Of a stretch of DNA of 64,000 bases, positions 42,766 to 50,796 are shown piece by piece. The stretch comes from Zhihengliuella alba (GTDB lineage: Bacteria; Actinomycetota; Actinomycetes; Actinomycetales; Micrococcaceae), in contig NZ_BAABCJ010000001.1 in assembly GCF_039538765.1 (NCBI RefSeq), positions 372,001 to 436,000 of the forward strand, read 5' to 3'. Within the stretch, counting starts at the first letter, position 1; the number at the start of each line of letters is the position of its first letter. The position numbers were made by a program, and so were the translations under genes. The notes beneath the pieces are model-generated. The model made no database searches and was not told the origin of the DNA. It was given only the letters and a program-made list of their open reading frames with translations.

Positions 42766-43908
42766 ATGATGACCGATTCCTCCCTTCCCAGCGCCGATCA
42801 GTCGGCCGCAGCCGGACGCGACGTCCACGGCGCCTCGGCGCGCCGCGGACCGTTCCGCCCGGGGGACCGGGTCCAGCTCACGGACGAGAAGCGCCGGATC
42901 AACACCATCACGCTCAGGACCGGGGGCGAGTTCCACACGCACCGGGGCATCCTCGCGCACGACGAGCTCATCGGCCTGCCGGACGGCTCCGTCGTCGAGA
43001 ACTCGACCGGGCACCGCTACCAGGCGCTGCGCCCCCTGCTGAAGGACTTCGTCCTCTCCATGCCGCGCGGGGCCACGGTCGTCTACCCCAAGGACGCGGC
43101 GCAGATCGTCCAGATGGGCGACGTCTTCCCCGGCGCGCGCGTCGTCGAGGCCGGCGTCGGCTCCGGCGCCCTCTCCATGTCGCTCCTGCGGGCCGTCGGC
43201 GACGGGGGCTACCTCCATTCCTTCGAGCGGCGGGAGGAATTCGCTCAGATCGCCCGCGACAACGTCGAGGCGGCCTTCGCGGGCCCGCACCCGGCCTGGC
43301 GGATCTCCCTGGGCGACTTCCAGGAGAAGGTTCTCGAGACGGAGGAGCCGGGCTCGGTGGACCGCGTCGTCCTGGACATGCTGGCGCCCTGGGAGTGCAT
43401 CGACGCCGTCACCACCGTCCTGGCCCCGGGCGGGGTGTGGGTCAACTACGTGGCCACGGTGACCCAGATGTCCCGCGTGGTCGAGGCGATCCGTGCCACC
43501 GGGCAGTACACCGAGCCCGAGGCCTTCGAGACCATGGTCCGCGGCTGGCACGTCGACGGGCTCGCCGTCCGTCCGGACCACCGCATGGTCGCCCACACGG
43601 CGTTCCTCATCACCTGCCGTCGACTGGCCGACGGCGCCGACGGCATCCCCGGCGCCCGCAGGGTCAAGAACGCCGAGTTCGCGCCCGAGGACATCAGCGC
43701 CTGGACGAGGGACCACAGCGAGGAGGCGTGGACGCCCGAGGCCTTCGGGCAGCGGAACGTCTCCGACAAGAAGGTCCGCCGCGCCGGCCGCGAGGCGGCG
43801 GCCATCAGCGGTGCGGCCGCCAGCGGGGAGACCGAGCGCGCAGCGGCCGAGGGCGCCGACAGCCCGGACGCCGGCGCCGACGAGACGAGCCGGGGCGAGA
43901 CCCACTAG
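42766..43908 (+). CDS. trmI: tRNA (adenine-58-N1)-methyltransferase TrmI
   Basis: S-adenosylmethionine-dependent enzyme that makes m1A58 in tRNA. The 380-residue product has the N-terminal FRPGDRVQLTDEK domain, the SAM loop VVEAGVGSGALSMSLLRAVG, DMLAPWECI and the C-terminal WHVDGLAVRPDHRMVAHTAFL typical of TrmI. A disordered acidic Ala-rich tail follows from about residue 335. It heads the conserved trmI-arc-dop-pup block, as in mycobacteria. Two consecutive ATG codons (42766, 42769) are possible starts. Confidence 0.93.
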   Translation: MMTDSSLPSADQSAAAGRDVHGASARRGPFRPGDRVQLTDEKRRINTITLRTGGEFHTHRGILAHDELIGLPDGSVVENSTGHRYQALRPLLKDFVLSMPRGATVVYPKDAAQIVQMGDVFPGARVVEAGVGSGALSMSLLRAVGDGGYLHSFERREEFAQIARDNVEAAFAGPHPAWRISLGDFQEKVLETEEPGSVDRVVLDMLAPWECIDAVTTVLAPGGVWVNYVATVTQMSRVVEAIRATGQYTEPEAFETMVRGWHVDGLAVRPDHRMVAHTAFLITCRRLADGADGIPGARRVKNAEFAPEDISAWTRDHSEEAWTPEAFGQRNVSDKKVRRAGREAAAISGAAASGETERAAAEGADSPDAGADETSRGETH

Positions 43909-43915
43909 CCGGCTC

Positions 43916-43936
43916 CCGGCCCGGCCGGGAGCGGTA
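43916..43936 (+). terminator. Palindromic hairpin between trmI and arc
   Basis: GCTCCCGGC and its complement separated by three bases, directly after the trmI stop. Partial terminator or mRNA end. Confidence 0.4.
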
Positions 43937-44006
43937 CTCGACGGCGAGCGGGCCGCCGGAGCACACCAGACGCGACGACGACGCGCGGAAGCGAGGAGGA
44001 GGCACC

Positions 44007-45767
44007 TTGGACGAGCACCCCACCGGTGGACACGGGCAGGATTCAGCCGCGGAGGACGGGCAGCACGAGCTGCAGCGGGTCCGCGAGCAGGTCGCCCGGG
44101 CGGAACGCGACCTCAATGTCCAGCGCGAGAAGGCCCGCACGCTGGACCGGCAGCTCATGTCCGCAGGAGCCAACAATCGGCGCATGGCCGAGATGCTCGA
44201 GCGCACGCGGGACGAGATCGCGACGCTGCGCCAGGGGCTGGACCGCGACGGTGAGGCGCCGTTCAACTTCGCCACCATCGTGGACCTGAATCCGGCCGGC
44301 CGCGCCGAGCCGGGCAGCGCCATCTCCACCACCCGCCTCGCGAGCGCCGACGTCGTCCAGGGCGGGCGGAAGATCCGTGTGGCGATCAGCCCGCTGATCG
44401 ACGTGGCAGGCCTGCACCTCGGGCAGGAGGTCCTCCTCAACGAGGCGTTCACGGTCGTCGCCGCGCTCGGCTACGAGCAGACCGGCGAGATCGTCACCGT
44501 CAAGGAGCTCCTCGAGGCCGGCCGCGTCGTCGTCCTCGGCCGCGGGGACGACCAGCGGGTGGTGCGACTGGCCGCCCCGCTGGCGGCGCAGAGACTCCGG
44601 GTCGGCGACGCGATCGTGCTGGAGCCCAAGACGGGCCTCGCCGTCGAGCGGGTCCAGCTCACGGAGATGCAGTCGCTGGTCCTCGAGGAGGTCCCGGACA
44701 TCGCCTACAGCGACATCGGCGGGCTCGGCCCGCAGATCGAGCAGATCCGCGACGCCGTCGAGCTCCCCTTCCTGCACCAGGATCTCTACCGCGAGCACGG
44801 GCTCAGCGCGCCCAAGGGAATCCTGCTCTACGGTCCGCCGGGCTGCGGCAAGACGCTCATCGCGAAGGCCGTGGCGCATTCGCTGGCCGAGCGCGCCGCC
44901 GAGCTGAGCGACGGCGAGGGCGTGCGCAGCCACTTCCTGAACATCAAGGGCCCGGAGCTGCTGGACAAGTACGTCGGTGAGACGGAGCGACACATCCGCC
45001 TGATCTTCGCGCGGGCCCGCGAGAAGGCGAGCACGGGCGACCCCGTGGTCGTGTTCTTCGACGAGATGGACGCGCTCTTCCGCACCCGTGGCTCCGGCGT
45101 CTCCTCGGACGTCGAGACCACCATCGTCCCCCAGCTGCTGACCGAGATCGACGGCGTCGAGAAGCTGGACAACGTGATCGTGATCGGCGCCTCCAACCGC
45201 GAGGACATGATCGACCCGGCGATCCTCCGCCCCGGCCGGCTGGACGTGAAGATCAGGATCCAGCGGCCCACCGCGGAGGGCGCCGCCGAGATCCTCTCCA
45301 AGTACCTGACCGTCGAGGTCCCGCTGCACGCCGAGGAGGTCGGGCACGACGGCGGCGACCGCGCCGCGACCGTCTCCCGGCTGGTGTCCACGACGATCGA
45401 CCGGATGTACGCCGCCTCGCCGGAGAACGAGTTCCTCGAGCTGACCTTCGCCGACGGCAGCACCCGGATGCTCTACGTGCGGGACTTCGCCTCCGGCGCC
45501 GTGCTGCGGAACATCGTGGACCGGGCCAAGAAGCACGCGATCAAGGATCTGCTCACCACGGGGGAGCGGGGCGTGCGCCAGCGCCACCTGCTCGCCGCCG
45601 TGACGGAGGAGTTCCGCGAGCACGAGGACCTGCCCAACACGTCCAACCCCGATGACTGGGCGCGCATCACGGGCCAGCGGGGTCTCCGCGTGACGCACCT
45701 GCGGCCGATCCTGCACGACGCCGCCCCCGTGGCCCTCGACGTCCCGGACGGAGGGGGGAGCCGATGA
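44007..45767 (+). CDS. arc: AAA ATPase forming ring-shaped complexes, ARC (Mpa homologue)
   Basis: Hexameric ATPase that binds pupylated proteins and unfolds them. The 586-residue product has an N-terminal coiled coil (about 13-70) that in relatives binds Pup, two OB domains, and an AAA domain with Walker A GPPGCGKT near 276, Walker B VVFFDEMDALF near 348, and ILRPGRLDVKI. It ends VPDGGGSR and lacks the GQYL tail that opens the 20S proteasome in mycobacterial Mpa. The start is TTG 44007, seven bases after GAGGAGGA; no ATG fits. It overlaps dop by four bases. Confidence 0.95.
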   Translation: MDEHPTGGHGQDSAAEDGQHELQRVREQVARAERDLNVQREKARTLDRQLMSAGANNRRMAEMLERTRDEIATLRQGLDRDGEAPFNFATIVDLNPAGRAEPGSAISTTRLASADVVQGGRKIRVAISPLIDVAGLHLGQEVLLNEAFTVVAALGYEQTGEIVTVKELLEAGRVVVLGRGDDQRVVRLAAPLAAQRLRVGDAIVLEPKTGLAVERVQLTEMQSLVLEEVPDIAYSDIGGLGPQIEQIRDAVELPFLHQDLYREHGLSAPKGILLYGPPGCGKTLIAKAVAHSLAERAAELSDGEGVRSHFLNIKGPELLDKYVGETERHIRLIFARAREKASTGDPVVVFFDEMDALFRTRGSGVSSDVETTIVPQLLTEIDGVEKLDNVIVIGASNREDMIDPAILRPGRLDVKIRIQRPTAEGAAEILSKYLTVEVPLHAEEVGHDGGDRAATVSRLVSTTIDRMYAASPENEFLELTFADGSTRMLYVRDFASGAVLRNIVDRAKKHAIKDLLTTGERGVRQRHLLAAVTEEFREHEDLPNTSNPDDWARITGQRGLRVTHLRPILHDAAPVALDVPDGGGSR

Positions 45768-47383
45768 GCGTCCACCGTGTCATGGGGCTGGAGACGGAGT
45801 ACGGCGTGCTCGCCCCGGACGCCCCGCACGCGAACGCCACCGTGCTCTCCGCGCGAGTCGTCAACGCCTACGCCGAGGTCATCCGCGCCGGGACCGGATC
45901 GCTGGCCGGAACGCAGTGGGACTACTCGGACGAGTCGCCGCTGCTCGACGCCCGAGGCTGGACCGTGGGACGCGCCGAGGCCGACCCGAGCCAGCTGACC
46001 GACGAGGCCCGGGAGCTGACCGCCGAGGAGGTCGCCCTGATCGACGCCCGGGCCGGGACCACGCTCTACGCGGGGGAGGCGGAGCCCGCCGGCGACGGCC
46101 ACGTCATCATGAACCTGGTCCTCGGCAACGGCGCCCGGCTGTACGTGGACCACGCGCACCCCGAGTACTCCTCGCCCGAGACCAGCAATCCGCTGGACGC
46201 CGTGGTGTGGGACCAGGCGGGCGACGCCGTCGTCCTGGCCGCCATGGAGCACGTCAACTCCCGGCCCGGGTTCGACCAGCTGCTGCTGTACAAGAACAAC
46301 ACGGACAACAAGGGCGCCAGCTACGGCGCCCACGAGAACTACCTGGTCCGCCGCGATGTCGAGTTCGATGCGATCGCCCGGGCGCTGCTGCCCTTCTTCG
46401 CGACCCGCCAGGTGTTCTGCGGATCCGGGCGCGTCGGCCGCGGGGCGACCGGGCGCACCCCGGGCTTCCAGGTCAGCCAGCGGGCCGACTTCTTCGAGGC
46501 CGAGGTCGGGCTGGAGACCACGGTCCGCCGTCCCCTGGTGAACACGCGCGACGAGCCGCACGCCGACGCGGACCGCTACCGCCGGCTCCATGTCATCGCC
46601 GGCGACGCCAATCTCGGCCAGGTCCCCACGTATCTCCGCGTCGGCACCACCGCCCTGGTCCTGAGCCTCGTCGAGGCCGGCGGGGAGCCGCCGCTGGAGC
46701 TGCGCGACCCGGTCCGCGCAGTGCAGCAGATCAGCCACGACCCCGGCCTGAGAGCTGCCGTCGAGACGACGGACGGCCGACGCGTCACCGCTCTGGACGT
46801 CCAGGAGGCCTACTGCGAGGCCGCGCGCGCCCACTGCGAGGCCCGCGGGATCGCCGACGAGCAGACCCTCGACGTCCTGGCGCGCTGGCAGCGGACCATC
46901 GACGGACTGCGCTCCGACGTCCTCGCCCAGGCGGCGACCGTGGACTGGGTCGCGAAGCTCCAGCTGATGACGCAGTTCCGCGACCGGCACGGTCTGGCCT
47001 GGGACGACGCACGGATCGCCCTGATGGACCTGCAGTGGGCCGACCTGCGCCCCGACCGCGGGCTCTTCCGCCGGCTCGAGGCCCGCGGCCGCATCGAACG
47101 GCTCGTCGACGCCGACCGGATCGGACGGGCCGTGGCCGCGCCCCCGGAGGACACGCGGGCCTACTTCCGCGGCCAGTCCCTGAGCCGCTACCGCCAGGAC
47201 GTGGTGGGGGCGAACTGGGACTCCGTGGTCTTCAGCGTCCCGGGACGCCGTGGCCTGCAGCGGATCCGGCTCCCGGAACCGCTGGCCGCGACCAAGGGCC
47301 GGACCGGCGCCCTGTTCGAGGCGGAGCTGGAGGTCGGGGACTTCCTGGACCGGCTGGCCCCGGGGGACCTGACCGGCCGGTGA
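45764..47383 (+). CDS. dop: Deamidase/depupylase Dop
   Basis: Converts the C-terminal Gln of Pup to Glu so it can be ligated, and removes Pup from proteins. The 539-residue glutamine-synthetase-like protein starts SVHRVMGLETEYGV (catalytic Glu and nucleotide site), and has LYKNNTDNKGASYGAHENYLV and RPLVNTRDEPHAD. It is longer than PafA and has the extra N-terminal loop region (residues 40-90) that marks Dop. ATGA overlap with arc. Pup ends in GGQ, so deamidation by Dop is needed here. Confidence 0.95.
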   Translation: MSVHRVMGLETEYGVLAPDAPHANATVLSARVVNAYAEVIRAGTGSLAGTQWDYSDESPLLDARGWTVGRAEADPSQLTDEARELTAEEVALIDARAGTTLYAGEAEPAGDGHVIMNLVLGNGARLYVDHAHPEYSSPETSNPLDAVVWDQAGDAVVLAAMEHVNSRPGFDQLLLYKNNTDNKGASYGAHENYLVRRDVEFDAIARALLPFFATRQVFCGSGRVGRGATGRTPGFQVSQRADFFEAEVGLETTVRRPLVNTRDEPHADADRYRRLHVIAGDANLGQVPTYLRVGTTALVLSLVEAGGEPPLELRDPVRAVQQISHDPGLRAAVETTDGRRVTALDVQEAYCEAARAHCEARGIADEQTLDVLARWQRTIDGLRSDVLAQAATVDWVAKLQLMTQFRDRHGLAWDDARIALMDLQWADLRPDRGLFRRLEARGRIERLVDADRIGRAVAAPPEDTRAYFRGQSLSRYRQDVVGANWDSVVFSVPGRRGLQRIRLPEPLAATKGRTGALFEAELEVGDFLDRLAPGDLTGR

Positions 47384-47552
47384 CCACCCGCCGTCGTGCG
47401 CGCGATGGCCACCGGCCGGGCCGGTTCACCCGACGCACCGGGCCTGGCGGCCCGGGCGCGACGCGCTCGGCCACATGACGCACTCGCCCCGCACGGCGAT
47501 ACTGGATTCGACGGGCTCGGTCAGACCGGGCACAGCAGAGAAGGAGCACACC
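47384..47552 (+). other. Dop-pup intergenic region
   Basis: 169 bases with no gene. GATACT at 47508-47513 may be a -10 box giving pup a separate, stronger promoter. Nothing resembling prcB or prcA is present. Confidence 0.35.
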
Positions 47553-47777
47553 ATGGCGGATCAGCATTCCGGCCAGAGCCAGCAGTCCTCGGCCCGGCAG
47601 GGCCTGAACCAGCAGTCGGAGCAGACGCACCGGCTGGACGCGCCGGCCGCGCAGTCGAACGCCCAGCAGCAGGCGCAGCTCCAGGAGGTCGACGACCTGC
47701 TGGACGAGATCGACGGCGTCCTCGAGTCGAACGCGGAGGAGTTCGTCCGCGGTTTCGTCCAGAAGGGCGGCCAGTAG
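47553..47777 (+). CDS. pup: Prokaryotic ubiquitin-like protein Pup
   Basis: A 74-residue, mostly disordered protein that is attached to lysines of target proteins. The N-terminus is Gln/Ser-rich; the helix-forming region QEVDDLLDEIDGVLESNAEE binds the ARC coiled coil; the C-terminus FVRGFVQKGGQ ends in Gln, the precursor form. AGAAGGAG precedes ATG 47553. pafA starts three bases after the stop, where prcB and prcA would be expected. Confidence 0.97.
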   Translation: MADQHSGQSQQSSARQGLNQQSEQTHRLDAPAAQSNAQQQAQLQEVDDLLDEIDGVLESNAEEFVRGFVQKGGQ

Positions 47778-47779
47778 GC

Positions 47780-49147
47780 GTGGAGCGCCGGATCTTCGGG
47801 ATCGAGACGGAGTTCGGCCTGGCCTACTCGCCGGCGGGCCACGGCCGCCTGACCCCCGAGGAGACCGCCAAGTACCTCTTCCGGCGCGTGGTCGAGTTCG
47901 GCCGCAGCTCCAACGTCTTCCTGAACAACGGCTCCCGGCTCTACCTCGACGTCGGCTCCCACCCGGAGTACGCGACGGTGGAGTGCGACGACGTCGCCCA
48001 GCTCATCGCGCACGACCGCGCCGGGGAGCTGATCATGCACGACCTCGCCGTGCGCGCCGAGCGGGCGCTGGCCGCGGACGGGTACGACGGCAGCGTCTAC
48101 CTGTTCAAGAACAACACCGACTCCGCGGGCAACTCCTACGGCAGCCACGAGAACTACCTCATCCCGCGTCGCGTCGAGTTCGCGCGGCTCGCCGAGATCC
48201 TCATCCCGTTCCTCGTGACCCGCCAGCTCTTCGCCGGGGCCGGGAAGATCCTGGAGGTCGAGGGCGAGCACCGGTACGTGTTCTCCCAGCGCGCGGACCA
48301 CATGTGGGAGGGCGTCTCCAACGCGACCACGCGGTCCCGTCCCATCATCAACACCCGGGACGAACCGCACGCCGACGCCCAGTACTACCGCAGGCTGCAC
48401 GTGATCGTGGGCGACTCGAACATGTCGGAGACCACCCAGCTGGTCAAGATCGGCGCCACCGACCTCATGCTGCGCATGATCGAGGCGGGGGTCCCGATGC
48501 GCGACGACAGCATCGCCAACCCCATCCGGGCGATCCGCGACGTCTCGCACGACACGACCGGCAGGGCGCAGATCCGGCTCGCCGACGGGCGGACCATGAC
48601 CGCGCTCAAACTCCAGCGCCGGTACCTGGCGAAGGCCACGGCGTTCGTGGCCCGCGAGGGAGCGCACACGCCCCACGTGGCGCGCGTGCTCGAACTGTGG
48701 GAGCGCGCCCTGGACGCCGTCGAGTCCGGCGACGCCTCGGGGATCGACACCGAGATCGACTGGGCCATCAAGCGCCGCCTCCTCGACGGCTACGCGGACC
48801 GGCACGGCCTCGGCCTCGAGCACCCTCGGCTGGCCCAGCTGGACCTGACCTACCACGACATCGCTCCGGAGCGCGGCCTCTTCAATCTGCTGCGTGCCCG
48901 GGGCCGGGCGGCCACGGTGGTCGCGGAGGAGGCCGTCCGCCACGCCGTGGACCACCCGCCCGAGACCACCCGCGGACGCCTCCGCGGCGACTTCGTCCGG
49001 GCAGCCCGGGCCGCCGGCCGCGACTTCGCCGTCGACTGGGTCCACCTGAAGCTCGAGGACTCGGCCTCCCGGGCCGTCGCCTGCAAGGACCCGTTCGCCG
49101 CGACCGATGAGAGGGTCGACGCGCTCATCGAGTCCCTGCACGTCTGA
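47780..49147 (+). CDS. pafA: Pup-protein ligase PafA
   Basis: Joins the C-terminal Glu of Pup to target lysines using ATP. The 455-residue glutamine-synthetase-fold protein starts ERRIFGIETEFGLAY (catalytic Glu), and has VFLNNGSRLYLDVGSHPEYATVECDD, YLFKNNTDSAGNSYGSHENYL and RPIINTRDEPHAD, all typical of PafA. It is about 84 residues shorter than Dop. GTG 47780 sits two bases after the pup stop. Confidence 0.96.
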   Translation: MERRIFGIETEFGLAYSPAGHGRLTPEETAKYLFRRVVEFGRSSNVFLNNGSRLYLDVGSHPEYATVECDDVAQLIAHDRAGELIMHDLAVRAERALAADGYDGSVYLFKNNTDSAGNSYGSHENYLIPRRVEFARLAEILIPFLVTRQLFAGAGKILEVEGEHRYVFSQRADHMWEGVSNATTRSRPIINTRDEPHADAQYYRRLHVIVGDSNMSETTQLVKIGATDLMLRMIEAGVPMRDDSIANPIRAIRDVSHDTTGRAQIRLADGRTMTALKLQRRYLAKATAFVAREGAHTPHVARVLELWERALDAVESGDASGIDTEIDWAIKRRLLDGYADRHGLGLEHPRLAQLDLTYHDIAPERGLFNLLRARGRAATVVAEEAVRHAVDHPPETTRGRLRGDFVRAARAAGRDFAVDWVHLKLEDSASRAVACKDPFAATDERVDALIESLHV

Positions 49148-49246
49148 CGGCGCGGCCTCAGCGCTTTCACAGTCCGAACCCCTAGGCTTGACGAGGCTCT
49201 CGGCCCGCGGCCCGAAGCACCCGAACCACTGAAGGAAGACATACCT

Positions 49247-50203
49247 GTGCGCAAGCTCCTCTCCGTCGTCGCAGCGGCGTCCCTGCTGGCCCTCGCCGGC
49301 TGCGGCACCCCCGAAGACCAGTCCGCCGGAAACGCCGCCCCCCTCGAGAGCATCACCGTCGAGCCGAGCTCCGAGGAGCTCGAGCCCCCGAAGGTCAGCT
49401 TCGACACGCCGCTCGAGACGTCCGAGGCCGGTGCCCGGATCGTCGTCGAGGGCGACGGCGAGGCCGTGACCGAGAACCAGAACGTCAACGTCGCCCTGGC
49501 CGCGTACGACACGAAGACCGGCGAGATCCTCGGCGACACCTTCGACCAGGACCCCCGCCCGCTGCCGACCACGCCGGAGCTCAAGGAAACACTGCCGGTC
49601 GTCTACGACATCCTGGTCGGGGCCAAGGTCGGCTCCTACATCGCGCTCGCGCAGGAGCCGGCCGCGCAGGCCCCGGCCGAGGGCTCCTCCTCGGCGCCCG
49701 CCGCGCCGGAGAACGCCGCCGAGGTCCTGGTCATGAAGATCACCGGTGCCGAGGACATCCCCCAGAAGCTCTCGGACGACGAGGTCGCCCAGCTGGAGGA
49801 GGACGGGGCGCTGCCCACCGCGGAGTTCGACGACGCCGGCAACCCCACGGTCACCATCCCGGAGGGCCAGGAGCCGCCGAAGGACATCGCCGTCCAGGTC
49901 CTCGAGGAGGGCGACGGTGCCGAGGTCACCGCGGAGAGCACCGTCACGGTCGACTACGAGGGTGTGCGCTGGGACGACGGGAAGGTCTTCGACTCGTCCT
50001 ACGACGGCGGCGAGCCCTTCGACGCGAATCTGGCCGGAGGTGTCATCCAGGGCTGGAGCATGGGCCTCGCAGGGGAGAAGGTCGGATCCAAGGTCCTGCT
50101 GACGATCCCGGGCGAGCTCGCCTACGGCAAGACGGAGGCCGAAGCCCAGGGCCGCCCCGCCGGCACGCTGGTCTTCGTCGTGGAGATCGTCGAGGCCAAG
50201 TAG
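49247..50203 (+). CDS. FKBP-type peptidyl-prolyl isomerase, lipoprotein
   Basis: A 318-residue exported protein. The signal peptide ends in lipobox LAGC (Cys19), so it should be lipid-anchored outside the membrane. The middle (about 60-145) looks like a degenerate FKBP domain, and the C-terminal domain (about 205-318) is a full FKBP: TVDYEGVRWDDGKVFDSSYDGGEPF, GVIQGWSMGLAGEKVGSKVLLTIPGELAYG. It probably helps fold exported proteins. GTG start; followed by a second FKBP after 114 bases. Confidence 0.9.
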   Translation: MRKLLSVVAAASLLALAGCGTPEDQSAGNAAPLESITVEPSSEELEPPKVSFDTPLETSEAGARIVVEGDGEAVTENQNVNVALAAYDTKTGEILGDTFDQDPRPLPTTPELKETLPVVYDILVGAKVGSYIALAQEPAAQAPAEGSSSAPAAPENAAEVLVMKITGAEDIPQKLSDDEVAQLEEDGALPTAEFDDAGNPTVTIPEGQEPPKDIAVQVLEEGDGAEVTAESTVTVDYEGVRWDDGKVFDSSYDGGEPFDANLAGGVIQGWSMGLAGEKVGSKVLLTIPGELAYGKTEAEAQGRPAGTLVFVVEIVEAK

Positions 50204-50317
50204 TCCCTGCGGGTCTCGGCCGACCGGCCGACGCCCCCGCACCGCCCGCATCGCACCACGCGCATCGCAAGATCCGGACCGCCGGCTACGGCCGGCTCGA
50301 AATGAAATGAGGAGAAC

Positions 50318-50713
50318 ATGTCCTTCGGACAGCGCAACTTCGACCGCACCAAGCCGGAGATCGACTTCCCGGGGGAGACGCCGCCCGAGGAGCTGATCAT
50401 CCACGATCTGATCGAGGGCACCGGCAAGGAGGTCCAGCCCGGCACGGCGATCTCGGCGCACTACGTGGGCGTCGCCTGGTCCACCGGCGAGGAGTTCGAC
50501 GCCTCGTGGAACCGCGGCCAGCCGCTCGACTTCACCGCCGGCATCGGCCAGGTCATCCGGGGCTGGGACCAGGGCCTCCTCGGCATGAAGGTCGGTGGAC
50601 GCCGCCGCCTGGAGATCCCGGCCGAGCTCGCCTACGGGGAGCGCGGTGCCGGCTCGGCGATCGGCCCCAACGAGGCACTCATCTTCGTCGTCGATCTGGT
50701 CGGCGCACGCTGA
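50318..50713 (+). CDS. FKBP-type peptidyl-prolyl isomerase, cytoplasmic
   Basis: A 131-residue single-domain FKBP without signal peptide. Active-site residues are in place: AHYVGVAWSTGEEFDASWNRG, GIGQVIRGWDQGLLGMKVGGRRRLEIPAELAYG, EALIFVVDLV. It forms a pair with the lipoprotein FKBP. ATG 50318 with GAGGAGAAC upstream. A hairpin terminator follows. Confidence 0.93.
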   Translation: MSFGQRNFDRTKPEIDFPGETPPEELIIHDLIEGTGKEVQPGTAISAHYVGVAWSTGEEFDASWNRGQPLDFTAGIGQVIRGWDQGLLGMKVGGRRRLEIPAELAYGERGAGSAIGPNEALIFVVDLVGAR

Positions 50714-50734
50714 CCTGCTGCACCCGGCGCACCA

Positions 50735-50773
50735 GGCCGGTGGGTCCCGCTCCAGCAGCGGAACCCACCGGCC
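50735..50773 (+). terminator. Terminator after the second FKBP gene
   Basis: 17-pair stem with one mismatch (GGCCGGTGGGTCCCGCT), five-base loop, then TTCTTCG. Confidence 0.7.
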
Positions 50774-50783
50774 TTCTTCGTAG

Positions 50784-50789
50784 TAACGT
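50784..50789 (+). promoter_or_regulatory. -10 box of pafBC (leaderless)
   Basis: TAACGT ends seven bases before GTG 50797. Confidence 0.55.
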
Positions 50790-50796
50790 GGCGGGT

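Noticed and set aside
47384..47552. Possible prcB or prcA remnant
   Set aside because: Read in all frames; no proteasome N-terminal Thr region or conserved Gly/Asp motifs. The pafA-FKBP gap at 49148-49246 is also empty.
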